Positions 33,693-45,437 are shown, counted from the stretch's first letter. The stretch: 64,000 nucleotides of DNA from Megascapheus bottae (GCA_024803745.1 JANJXV010000037.1:5965001-6029000); one strand, 5' to 3'. The notes: generated by a model not told the origin, from the sequence alone. Program-made: numbers and translations.

Positions 33693-34255
33693 TTTGCTTT
33701 CATATCTGCAGTTGTTTCGCCTTTCTAATCACATAAAAACTAGTCAAAATAGTTTAAAATAATAAGTACATTAGTGGGGAACATTTAATTAATAACCTCC
33801 TAATGTTTAGCACATAATTTAATATCTTAAGTAGAGCTAAACTGCACAGGTTACCACACAGAATTCTAGAAATTCTTCAAATTCAATCTGAAAACTTAAG
33901 AACAAACTAGTAGAAACAACTACAGACATATACAGTAGCCTTCTGATCTCATAACAAATAAGTAATTCTATAGGACTTCTTTTGAAACATGTAATTGTTT
34001 TATAAATGCAAGATGTATTTAAGGGGATTGAATGATATGGAAGGAGATCATATTATCAGAAGATAATCAGAGTCTTCTTTTTGACTTTGATTAGTCACAG
34101 TATAGCCACTGTTCCATATTATTGTTAAGTATGAATTTTTGGTAGTTTTGAGGCTCCACAACAAATGGAAAACACCAATTGAACTCTCTTGTATTCTGTA
34201 CTTAAGAGCATTACTTATTTGAGACTCAGGTGATATTTTTGTGGTCATCACCACC
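33693..34255. other. Unassigned AT-rich sequence between two L1 segments
   Basis: No gene or repeat is recognised. Confidence 0.5.
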
Positions 34256-34390
34256 ATGTAGGAATGCAAGATTAGAAAGCATATGAATCTGCTGAGTGTC
34301 ATACCCTTGTAAAATGATAAAGCTAAGAATTAAACTCAGGCAGCAACTGGGCTTTTAATCATTTACCAGATAGACTATTATATTGTAGAA
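34256..34390 (-). mobile_element. MIR SINE fragment, antisense (ancient)
   Basis: The run gtaaaatgataaagctaagaattaaactcaggcagc, then gggcttttaatcatttac, follows the reversed MIR order (AGAGCTGGGATT-GAACCCAGG, then GCTC-TTAACCACT). Confidence 0.5.
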
Positions 34391-34625
34391 ATGAAATATT
34401 AAGCCTTTACAATTAGATAATTATGTCTCATGTCTTCAACTTCTACCACAATCCTCCTAGCTTACAACTCCTATAATGCTCTGTATATTTTACATTTGAT
34501 TATTAATATATTTTATACTTACCATTTAAATAGGATGAGAAAATTGGGCAGAAATTCTACTGGAAAGGACAATTGGGTTTTTCTGCTGTAGTAAAAAACA
34601 GATAAGTCCAAGGGTCATATATGAT

Positions 34626-35250
34626 CTTTTTTTTCATATTTTTTTACTGTAATTAATAGAAGGGTTACATTATATTCACCAGATAGAAGGTGCATTAATT
34701 CACATACATTGATACCCTTTCACATGTCTTGGTCCCCATTTCCCTCCCCCCATCCCCACCACTCATCTTGTTTTCCCCCCTTCCCTACCCAATTTCAAAT
34801 AACCAAATATAAATATATCCAATATATCAGGTAATAAAGTTTGATACTGTAACAATATGAGATAACCAAGGGACAGCAAAGGAGATGAGATATAACATAG
34901 TACATTAAGGACAACAATCATTCATTATATGGCTTTCGTTTCTATATCCTATAGGTCCTTTCATTTAGCATGATACTATATGGGCTTATGTATCAAGGTT
35001 TTGCTCTATTGCAAATCTCTGCTAGGAGAGCCCAAGGTTTCTACTGATTATGACGAATGAGGGAAACCATTGAGCCTAAGTTCCTTTGAGTCTGGCTTAC
35101 TTCACTTAATATGATTTATTCTAAGTCTTTCCATTTCCTAACAAATGGAGCAATGCCGTTCTTTCTGACAGCAGCATAGAATTCCATTGTGTACATATAC
35201 CACATCTTGTTGATCCACTCATCAACTGAGGGACCTCTAGGTTGGTTCCA
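34626..35250 (-). mobile_element. 5'-truncated L1 3' end, antisense
   Basis: Reversed tail, 3' UTR and the end of ORF2, stopping at ctaggttggttcca (35250). Immediately after it lies ggacctgagact, the repeat also found at 32034-32045 in front of the other L1 segment. Confidence 0.93.
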
Positions 35251-35395
35251 GGACCTGAGACTCATCTCTAATTAACCTCTAGAAAACCGGAAGTGAGGCA
35301 TGGCTTCAGGGTGGGGCAGTAACTTTGAGCTGAAGATCTCAGTGACAGCACCAAGGCTCAGTTCAAGTCCATGACTTACAGGAAAGAAAAAAAAG
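35251..35395 (+). mobile_element. Geo half of the SINE interrupted at 32045
   Basis: It starts ggacctgagactcatctctaattaacc (linker) and continues with the Geo monomer (ccggaagtgaggcatggc, gagctgaagatctcag) to an A/G-rich tail. Confidence 0.88.
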
Positions 35396-35412
35396 AAATC
35401 TCTTTGGAGCTA

Positions 35413-35655
35413 GCTTTTAATCTCATCCCAGAAAAAGTCTTCCTTTTCCTTTCCCCTTCCCCTGCCCCTTCCCCTTCCCCTCCCCCTCCCTTCACCTCCC
35501 TTTCTTTCCCTTCCCTTCCCTTTTAATCTCATCCAAGCAAAAGACTTCCTTTCCCCTTCTCTTTCTCCTCCTCCTTCCCCCTCCCCTTCCCCTTCCCCTT
35601 CTCCTTCCTCTTCCCTTCCTCTCTCCTCTCTTCTCCTCCCTTCTTCCTTTCATTC
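35413..35655. repeat. Pyrimidine-rich low-complexity tract with internal duplication
   Basis: C/T-only runs (ccccttcccc, tttccctt). The non-simple stretch cttttaatctcatcc occurs at about 35414 and again at about 35521, showing a tandem duplication of roughly 108 bp within the tract. Confidence 0.85.
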
Positions 35656-35659
35656 TTTC

Positions 35660-35740
35660 TCTTTTATTGGTGGTACTTGGGCTTGACTCAGGGCCTTGTA
35701 CTTAACCAGGTGCTTATCATTTGCATTGGATCACTTGATA
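35660..35740 (-). mobile_element. Possible ID-type SINE fragment, antisense
   Basis: The run ttttattggtggtacttgggcttgactcagggcc...accaggtgctta resembles the reversed ID/dID end (ggtactggggtttgaactcaggg). It is short and diverged. Confidence 0.4.
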
Positions 35741-35818
35741 CACTTTGAGGCCTCTTTTTTTGTGTTATTTTTGAGAGTGCTTTGCTTTGTTTTGGGCAAG
35801 GCAAGGCAAGCCTAGACT

Positions 35819-35819
<1 letters not shown>

Positions 35820-35866
<47 letters not shown>
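35820..35866. repeat. (CA)n microsatellite
   Basis: A pure AC run of about 44 bp followed by degenerate ACAC units. Confidence 0.97.
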
Positions 35867-37440
35867 CTACACACAGCCACTGGGTTTCTCCATTAGTTTG
35901 AGATGACAGGTGTACAACACAGTGTCTCACCACTGCTGAAAATGAAGTATTGCTTAAGCTATCTTCCAGTAACCTTGTCCCCATGCCTGGGACAAGGTAA
36001 GAGATGGAAGTCACTGCTTTCAGGAGTTATGTCATCTTTATGATACAAACACATACATGGCCCAGGGTGGGGACAGAGGGCTATCACACTTACCAGTCAG
36101 TTGAAAAAGTAAACAAAGTCCTCATTGGCAGCAAGAATTTGTCTCCTTTCACTAATGTACGCCAAGGGCCTAAAAGGATTTAAAGCAATACACATTCAAT
36201 GTATTTTTTAATGAATGAATGGAATCAATAATATATTTTCATATTTGATGAGTAAGTGTAGCTAAATTTGAAAAGATTTAGAAAGGTGCATCATTATTAT
36301 AGTAACTTGTCTTATCCTTCCTTAGTATAATTTTTGACATTTTTTATGTTAAAGAGGAAAATACATGAAAGAAATGGCAATATCTATTTGCTAACTACCT
36401 TGTTTTGCAGCAGAATAATGCAAATTGTTTTTGAAAAATAACCTAAATATCAAGCAATAGTGTATTAGTTGGCTTAATTATGGAATAAGCACAGCATAGA
36501 ACATTTTATAGCCACTATAGTGAGATTTAATGCATTTAAAATTGAAAATGATCATTATATTCAATGAAAAAATAAACTAAACAGTTATGTTTTATGAATA
36601 CAAATGATAATGTTTTAAGTAGTATTCTCTAAATGTTTAAAAATAACACTGATTATTTTAATGGTTCCTAATACAATAATAACTTCAATATATTTAAATT
36701 TATAGCAAATTGAGCTTTTATCTTGAGCATAATATTAATATGAATAGCAAGGTTTTGAATAGCAAGACACTGATAAAAGGGGGAAAATACTCTCTGGATA
36801 ACACTATTGGTTCTCCAAGCAATGCTCTAAGGAATTCATGTCTGCAGAATAAATGCAACAGAAAAATAAATCCATCGTTTTTGAGGCGAAAAGAGCCAAA
36901 GATTAGGAAATGTAGTACTTCATTTTTTCCCTCTTTTCCCTTAACCAGATGAATAGACTCAGTGAACATTTACTTATGTTGGTTAATTTAGGAGAGACTT
37001 TTTTATACAAGTTTATGGATTATGCCTCTATTTCCATTATGAGTGCTTTAGTAAGCAGCTTTACAAGTTATAGGATCAACAGAAGTTTGACTTTGTGTCT
37101 TTTCAATATTTACCTGAACTCTTTCCTCTTTTATAATTAATCTGTAAATATTTTAAGAATTAACTTTTGATACATTAATGCAATATATTTGCTTTAAAGA
37201 AACCTGCTAATAACCCCTAAGAAAATACTTCAAAGCTCAGGCCAAGTTTTCTAATCCCGAGTCTTTTATAACTCCACCAATTTTGTTCCTGAAATTTTCA
37301 TCCTGAACCTGAAAATAGGTATTTATTTTCCCACTATTACCTTTCTCATACTATTTTATGTTTTCACTGTACAAGCTGGTTTCTTACTATTACCCCTTGC
37401 ATTTATGTTATAAAAATGACTGCATTGAAAATGTGAGCTT
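35867..37440. other. Unassigned AT-rich sequence
   Basis: No gene or repeat is recognised; open frames near 36710-37140 look random. Confidence 0.5.
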
Positions 37441-37456
37441 AAAAGTTATATTTGCA

Positions 37457-37648
37457 GGGGATGGGAGTTTGGCCTATTGGTAGAGTGCTTGCCTAGCTTA
37501 CACGAAGACCCGGGTTCAATTCCTTGGTACCACGTACATAGAAAAAAGCAGGAAGTGGTGCTGTGGCTCAAATGGTAAAGCTCTAGCCTTGAGAAAAGTC
37601 CAAGGACAGTGCTCAGGTCCCGAGTTCAAGCCCCACAACTGGCAAAAA
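37457..37648 (+). mobile_element. IDL-Geo SINE, sense, young-looking
   Basis: Full length: ggggatgggagtttggcctattgg, B box cccgggttcaattcc, then the Geo monomer and poly-A. A perfect 16 bp TSD, aaaagttatatttgca, lies at 37441-37456 and 37649-37664. The B box fits the pol III consensus. Confidence 0.96.
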
Positions 37649-37664
37649 AAAAGTTATATTTGCA

Positions 37665-39954
37665 AACTGATTTGCAAGCCATAATCAAGTCTCAAAATAT
37701 TAAAAATGCATTTCCAAAGCAATAAACACAACTTAAATCATTGTGATGTTACAAGCCAACTACCCATATTGTATACAGCATAGGTATATAATACCATGAC
37801 ACTTGATCAGTTATGAAAAGAAGCTTGATAATTTTTAACATATTTGTTAGCTCCATGTGTAGAATAGCAAAAATGATAAAGAAAATCAATTAATATTGTT
37901 CTTGCCCGTAACCAATGGTTTTATTCTACCACCTGAGTCCTTGAGTCATATATGCTTAATTAGAAACCAACTGAATGAAAATTAATTATCTTGGCAGTTT
38001 TCTCATCATGACTGCAGACTTTTGCAGAGATCAAACTATAATCGTTTTTATTTTTCATGAAAAACACTCACAAGTTTTCATTGAGTTTGGTACAAAACCA
38101 GTCAAAATAACAGAAATGTCCCATCTATTCTCAGGTGGTTAATATATTCATGATCAGGGACCACAGCCCAGCCTTTTGCAATCAGGACTTGAGCACCTCA
38201 TTACCTAGGGTAAGAATGTAAGGATATGTTCCTTGCTCCACTTGGGGCACAGTAAGAAGAAGCTCCACACTAAAATCATTAAGGGGAGGCAGGAAATTCT
38301 GATCTATGTGTGGTTCAATAATGTCACTATCCTTTTATCTTCATGAATATGGAATTTCCATAACTCCATGGAATCTTTTTCTACTGTTGGTGTGTCTCTG
38401 GGGCTCAGCCAATAGTTTGGGATTTAATAAGTTGTTGCATAAATGATTTATATGGTATCTCACTGAAAAATCTCATTGAAAGTATGACAAAAACAATAAC
38501 ATCCACAAACAAATAGTTAAGATTTGCTCATAAGAATGCCAGTAATGGGATTTTTAAAATGGGTGTGACTTTTGTAGTCAGTTTTATTCAAATTAAAGTT
38601 CAAAAAGGAACGTATCAATTCTGTATGACCAACAATCTATTGGGTTCCTAGTTCATAAATTCAGTGAGAACCTTTCACATAAATGATTCTAAAGAATAAT
38701 ACCATTAAAAATACATATCCTCAAAGAGTTATGTCTGTGGAGCTGGGTATAATCATATTCAGAGAAAATGATAGTATAAATATAAGAAGATAAGTAAGAT
38801 GCACAGCAATGTATTATACCATGAAATGTTTAAAGGTCCACACAGAGCAGGGCTGGGGTAGGAATTTATGTGCTGCCTGAGTGGCACATTTGCGTGCCTC
38901 TTTGAAGAGTGACTGTCCCTCTAAAATGGGTATTGATGACTAGAACCACTCAGTGCATTTCGAACTAAGGTTTAAAAAAATCAAGAGGACGTTAAGTCAC
39001 ATAGATGATACCCTCTGAACATCCAGGAGGATCAGGAAATTATATTTTCTGGTAAGGCCTGGTAGATTGAAAACATTACACATAAAGACTAAAAGTAACC
39101 TGAGCATAGCCAATCATCACACCCAACACATATTTACTATGGATTCAATATTCTCCCTCTGTAACTGAAAATGAAGAGATTATTAGTATATTAGAATTTA
39201 TGACATTGTTGACCCTAGTGTAGAATTTCAAAGAACCAAACCACCACATATCTAAGGGTTCCTTTCTTTTTGCTTTTTTTTTTCCTGATGCAGGAACTGT
39301 ATTATTTAAGGTGATGGGACATTGATAGCCTGCTCATCTTGATGACAGTAGCTTCAAGTGCTTCTATAAACTTTGATAAAATGCAACTGTGGAAATGCTG
39401 ACTATAGTAATTCTGTATGAATGCAGTTACCACATACTCTCATTCCAACACAAAATCACACATCCCTCCTTAAATCATTTGTTTTGTTTTGCAACCTGTG
39501 TAATTTGCCCCATTCATAAAACCAATACATAGTCTACATAGAACCCTCTCTAGTTGAAGCCTTTGCTTTTTTTAAGGACCTGAATGTTTACAGTCATGAT
39601 ACCAAGTAACTACTTTAATTTTCTTTTTCTAAGTCATTGATCCATGCTTAAATAGTGTTTTATTTTTTTAATGGCTGAATCCAAACACATCTAAGTAAAT
39701 CTTGTACAAAAAAATTAATACTTCAAAAAATCTTTAGTTTTTTATTGACTTCTCTCAAATTTTTTATTCTAAGCCATTTATATGTAAAAATGGAGAAGAG
39801 GACTGAACATTAATTCAGAGAAAAAAGGGATGAATGAAAGCATTACTTACTTCAAAAGGCAATGACTTCAGTGAATAAAAAAAACAATATTTTATTTTTC
39901 TACTCTTATCAGTTATATGTGAGACTTCATGTTAAGAGATTACAGGAGATAGCA
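37665..39954. other. Unassigned, SINE-free AT-rich sequence
   Basis: No gene, SINE or L1 is recognised in about 2.3 kb. Confidence 0.5.
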
Positions 39955-40120
39955 AAGCTTACTGATTAAAATACTGGGCTTAGAGTTAAACAGAATAATT
40001 TGTATCCAGATACTTCCAGTAAATTATTTATATACTGATCTTACTTATATACTTGTAAATTGGTTAATGCTAGTACATACAACACAAACTTATGAGAGTT
40101 AAATATGGTAACACATAAAA
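39955..40120 (+). mobile_element. MIR SINE (ancient)
   Basis: The order ttactgattaaaatactgggcttagagttaaacag, then gagagttaaatatggtaacacataaaa, matches the MIR start (TGGTTAAGAGCATGGGCTTTGGAGTCA) and end (GAGGATTAAATGAGATAAT). Confidence 0.6.
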
Positions 40121-42059
40121 ATACCAGTTGGCACAGTGAATGGCAGAAAATGAATACTCTTCAACTATCATTCTTCTATTAGTAGACTTAACTATACAGT
40201 TTGCCTATGTGATATTTGGCTGATTGATATAGAAGTAAAACAGGAAGATTAATAAATTGCATTCTCTATAAGAGTCTAGATGAAGAATATTACCTGAATT
40301 ACATAAGACAAATTTAAATGTGCAATATAAACACAAGTTTTTCTTGAGATGTAGAAAATTTAATATCAATATCATAGGGTATGACTCCCATTATAAATTT
40401 ACATCTAGACTCATTGTTAGAGCCCATACATTTTCCACCATGTTCCTTTTTGATGAAAATAAGGACAGAGAAAAGGATGCAGGAAAAGATGATTCCCAGT
40501 TAAAGATGAATAAATAAAAGGAGAAAAACAGAGTTGTATCATTACTTAGCACACCAGTATTATATGTTAATCTTTGTCATGTACATCTTATGTCTCAATA
40601 TTATTTTAGAAAATGTATACTTATTTGACAATAATATGTACAAAAGCTATCTAGAATAAATTTTAAGGCAACTTCTTTAAGAAAGAGCATAGAATCAAGA
40701 TTCTGGAAACTCAGGACTATTTTCCTTTCTTTTACTCTGTGACAAGTAACTGATGTTCAGACTACAATTTCATATTGCCAACACTTTTATGCTAGTATTA
40801 TATGTGCTTATTCCGAACAATTGAAAGTGATGTTTGGTACATTTTAATATCTATATGCAGCACTGAAATTTGTGTATTTCATAGAAAATTGCTTTTTGAC
40901 TCAGACATATATGATGATGTTCATCTATTTGGATATGTGTAGCTCAGCTCCTTCAATTTACTATTTTGCATTAACTCAAATTTAGTAAAACATCACATTT
41001 TATTCATCAGTTCAGTTTTAAGAAAACACAGCTTTACTATTTTTCCTGTTGAGAGATATTTCTTTCTCATTACTGCATGTAAAGTTTCTCTTTGAGTGTG
41101 TCACATGGAAATGTGCAGATCTATATTGTAAAGTGCATTCGAAGAATGGAATTGTTGCATAGGGTTTGACTATCTTAACCAAACTATTTATTACTCAGTG
41201 TTTTACTTCTTCAACTTTATTAAATATATCTCCAACTATGTACATATATTGGTAAATATTAAGATTCTAAAAGTAAGTACACTAATTAATAATGTTTAAC
41301 TAAAATTTGTCACCAAAAATAACACCATAAAACTGAAAATTTCATGGGAATATTAGAAATGTGTTGAGTTTAAATGAAGTTTTTCCATTTTCTTTTGTAT
41401 TTATGTTTATTCATGTTTACTTTTGTCATTCTTTCAATTAGGTTATTACATTTTTAACTTATAACTATGGAACGTTATTGAGAAAGATAATGGAAAGAAA
41501 TTCTTTTAAAAATTTATTTCACTATGAATTGACTGAATTATTTGAGGTTTACAATATGACAGTATTAGATGAACATAGACAGTAAATTATATACCAGAAA
41601 TGTCCATCATTTTATTCAGTTATTGTTTTCACCATTTGAGAAGTTTTGCTGCATAAGAAAATATTTAATTCAGAGTAATTGTAACATTATAATTTTACTA
41701 GCAATTGTTCTTATATTTTAACATTAGATCTATAGGCTTATTTATCTTACATATCAACATTTTTATGCTTTTATAATAAAAAATACACCGGGAATGATAA
41801 ATTATACAGGTCTCTAGGCGTTTCCAAGGAGTAAGGCTAAAGGTTGATATTCTTTATTCTTCACAAAGGCACAATGTTATGTGCATCTGATTGTATAAAA
41901 TAATGTTTATCAATATGAAGTCCAGGAAATTGAATCAAGGTTGTCTATTTTTTTCTTTGTTGCTGCTTTAGTTTTCTTTTCTTTTTGTCTTGTTAGTTTG
42001 TCTGTCTTTGCAGGGTGTGAGGGGCACAGAAATGGAGGGACAAAGGGTGAACAAATGCC
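40121..42059. other. Unassigned, very AT-rich sequence
   Basis: No gene or confident repeat in about 1.9 kb. Confidence 0.5.
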
Positions 42060-42240
42060 GCAGTGATACTCAGTAGAAATTATGTTGAAAATGAAGTATA
42101 CAATTTGTGATTGGGGATGGGAGGGAAAAACTGGAAGAAGGTGAGGGACAGGGTGATGTTGTTCAAAAAGAAATGTATTCTTTACCTGATTTTTGTAACT
42201 ATAACCACTCTGCACATCACCTTTATAATAACTGTTCTTA
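42060..42240 (+). mobile_element. Old LINE-like 3' UTR fragment (second copy)
   Basis: The purine-rich gggatgggagggaaaaactgg and the following ttttgtaactataaccactctgcacatcacctttataataa parallel 13087-13215. The element is not named with certainty. Confidence 0.4.
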
Positions 42241-42910
42241 AAATGTTAATGCAGCAAGGGGAAAATATATTTCTTATCATCAACATGTTGAAATTCTTTC
42301 TTGTTCTGCATATTACTCTATTATTAATTTATAGTATTAATGTCATCTTCCACTTTTTATTAGTTATTTGTATTATTAGTGCCGTCTTCCACTCTTTGAA
42401 CTTGTTAGCACTTAACAATGTTTTCTTGATAAGCTTTAATGATAATATTCAAACTTATAAGTCTTTACCATACTATTTATGCTTTTTCTGACTTATTTTA
42501 AAGCCACTTCCTGTTCAACAGCCATAAAGATCATTTCCAATGCATTTTAATTAAACAGAGTTTGTTGTTCACAGTTAAGGTTTAATCCATACAGAATACA
42601 TTTGGGGATGTGGTATGAGTTAAAAATCCTGTTATTCCTTTCTACATGGGTTTTAAATTGTTAGACTGCCCAAGCTAAGATCAGGGCATTAAGTAATGGC
42701 TAAATTCAGGAGACATCAAATTTATCCTGCAAAGAAGATTGTATTTTTTTCTCAAAGCCAGTGAAAAATAGCACTGTTTCTGGGGTGTTGAGGAAAGCGG
42801 AAGAGGGAGAAAGAGGAGAAGCAGAAGAGACAGGAGAAGCAGACAGAGAAGAACATTACATGGCTATTGTGTTGTGCAAAGTCAGATATCAAAGGGCTGA
42901 CCCTAAGGCA
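42241..42910. other. Unassigned sequence
   Basis: No gene is recognised. A purine-rich GAA/GGA patch lies at 42790-42855. Confidence 0.5.
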
Positions 42911-42920
42911 GAAGCTAACA

Positions 42921-42922
42921 TT

Positions 42923-43001
<79 letters not shown>

Positions 43002-43117
43002 CTTTCTTTCTTTCCTTCCTTCCTTCCTTCCTTCCTTCCTTCCTTCCTTCCTTCCTTCCTTCCTTCCTTCCTTCCTTCCTTCCTTCCTTCCTTCCTGCCC
43101 TCCACCCTCCTTCCCCT

Positions 43118-43179
<62 letters not shown>

Positions 43180-43190
43180 TTCTTTCTTTT
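42921..43190. repeat. Compound (TTTC)n-(CCTT)n-(CT)n microsatellite in a SINE tail
   Basis: Successive blocks: TTTC units at about 42921-43012, CCTT units at about 43013-43096, a C-rich interruption, then CT units at about 43123-43190. It leads directly into an antisense Geo SINE, so it is probably that SINE's expanded and mutated A tail. The long open frames here are artefacts of the repeat. Confidence 0.96.
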
Positions 43191-43418
43191 TTTGTCAGTT
43201 GTGGGACTTGAACTCTGGGCCTGGTCATTGTCCCTGAGCTCTTTGGCTCAAGGCTACCACCCTACCTCTTGAGCCATACCACCACTTCTGGTTTTCAGGT
43301 GGTTAATTGGAATTAAAGTCTCATGGACTTTAGTTCCCTGGGCTGGCTTTGAACTGCAATCCTCAGATCACAGATTCCTGAGTAGCTAGGGTTACAGGCA
43401 TGATCCACTGTACCCAGC
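43191..43418 (-). mobile_element. 7SL-Geo SINE, antisense, with expanded tail
   Basis: In order: gtcagttgtgggacttgaac, gagctctttggctcaaggctaccaccc, ggttttcaggtggttaattgg, then the reversed 7SL arm (ctggctttgaactgcaatcctcagatc, gggttacaggcatgatcc). A ctaacatt repeat at about 42916 and 43420 fits a TSD around SINE plus tail. Confidence 0.9.
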
Positions 43419-43434
43419 TCTAACATTGTCTTTT

Positions 43435-45294
43435 ATACATTATATCTTCAGCCAAAAAGATATGTGCTGTAGATTCTGTCATGTTGTTATCCCCAACTTT
43501 GGAACCTTTCAACATCTTTAAAATTTTTATTTGTACATCTATATTTTCCCCAAAATATGAGCTCATAAAGGAGAACTTATCAGTATGCAGCCTACTATTC
43601 AAGCAACAGAAGTAAAATATAAAATACCAAAAATTTTATAAAGATATATAAAGCTGGAGAACATAACTGTGATGGTGCCACTTCTTAGGACTAGAAACAA
43701 CTGGAAAAAATTCACTTCAAAAGTAAGGAGAAAATGTAAAATTGGGAGAACCCAATAAAGCTTCTCAGGTATGGTAGACTTTGTGATGTGAGCATTTTTA
43801 TCGTCTGTGTGACCAAGTGTGGCTGAAACAACCAAAGTAAAGAACTATTTTTCTTATGGTTTAAGTTTATCTTGAGAGGAGTGGTTCATATCATGGCAGA
43901 CATGAAGCTAACTAAAGTTACAGTAGAAGCAGGAAAATGTACTATGTCACAGCAAAGGTCCAGCCTCAGTGACCTACATCCTTCATTAAGGCCCCACTTT
44001 CAAAGTACCACTTTCTTCCAATAAGTGATTCAAAAATTATTTTTGAACCATTAACAATGTTTTATATCAGTGCAAACAAACCTCAGGTGAACATGAAATA
44101 TTAAATGTTTTTCAAACAAAACAAATTCTATTCACAAGATTGACAATATTTTTTAAAGTAAGTAGCAGAACTGAAAAAAAAATAAAACCCATAGTAATCA
44201 TCCTAGGAATAAAGATTTGGGGGATTATGAGCTATGCAAATTTTGAGTTTATAAGTGGAGTCAAGGGTTCATTAGATCAAGTCACTTCCACCAGGACCTA
44301 ATCATCCCTGGAAATGGCCTTATAATACACAAGAAATCCAGATGTGTGCTTTGTGAATCTCCTAGGAATTTCTCAATCCAATCATGCTGACAAGTTTTAC
44401 CGTTACAGGAGGCAAGACAAGCTTTTAGTTTAAAAAAAATGTGACAAGCTATTTTTTTAATCTAGGGAAAGTCTATTTTAATTTTGCTCTTTACCTTCCC
44501 ACTAATCTATGACCAGGGTTCATTATTATCAAGCTCAGAAAGAAGCCAAGCCAGGATGCATGAAACCCAGCCATCTGCTTAGATCATCCTGACAGGTAGA
44601 GGACAGGATAGGTAAGAGTGAGGAGGCGTTTTGGAGGTATCCAGAGGTATGCCCTTTCCAAACTTGAGCAGGTGAGGAGAAAATTATGTCCATTCACAGT
44701 GTAAATGCCACTCAAGGTCATGCTCTGGATTTCCTCTCAGCAAGGTTCCACCCTCAGTGCTAACTCCAGCACTCACGACTCAGAGATTTCAATAAGTAAG
44801 TGGAGAAGCCATCTGTTCCTGATCTTCAGACTCCCAAAGAGTCATAGCTATAAGTGAGAGCAGTTGCCCTAGATGGTCTGTAGAGCATCCAGATTCCAAT
44901 TTAGATTATATTCTTAACTTGTATTGGTTCTGTGAGTGTGTGTGGAGTGGGGGAGAGGGAAGGAGTATCACTGTCACTTCTCCCCATGTTTACACTGTAT
45001 TCCAATCAGTCTTACTCCTCCATCACACTTCAGTTTATTTTCGGAATTGCAAGTAATCTATTTTGACAGTATTCTGATATCCACTTCAGAGCAATCTTTC
45101 ATAGGAGAAAGTAAACCTGATCTTTGAAGAACTGTGAATTCACAAAGAAAGATGGTAAATAAAGTTGAAGAGGTGAGTGATAATTATACATGGAAAATAT
45201 GTGAAATGTGCTTTAATTGGAATAAATTAGAAGACATGGTTCAACTTTAATTTGTTATACAAGACCTGGTCATCAAATGAAAACCTGGCAGTTA
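43435..45294. other. Unassigned sequence, possibly with old LINE-like pieces
   Basis: No gene is recognised. Near 43885-44040 (ggttcatatcatggcagacatg, ccttcattaaggccccact) and 44265-44330 the wording resembles old rodent LINE/LTR consensus, but not enough to name. Confidence 0.4.
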
Positions 45295-45304
45295 AAGGGG
45301 AGCA

Positions 45305-45415
45305 CTTTTTTTTTCCTGGGGTTGGGCAGTACTGGTTTTGAACTAAGGGCTTTGCAGTTGCTTGGGAAACTCTACAACTTGAGTCCACGAAAGACTCTAC
45401 CCCTTGAGTCATGTC
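45305..45415 (-). mobile_element. ID/tRNA-type SINE fragment, antisense
   Basis: Poly-T, then gggcagtactggttttgaactaaggg, cagttgcttgggaaactctacaacttgag. This fits a reversed ID-type element without a Geo monomer. Confidence 0.55.
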
Positions 45416-45437
45416 TCAAGACATTTTGGTTCTGATT

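Noticed and set aside
42931..43190. CRISPR-like array
   Set aside because: Units are 2-4 bp simple repeats with no unique spacers, in a mammalian genome.
42752..43237. Long open frames of 114-158 codons on both strands
   Set aside because: They are products of the TTTC/CCTT/CT microsatellite, giving FLSF/PSFL or KERK/GRKE periodic peptides.
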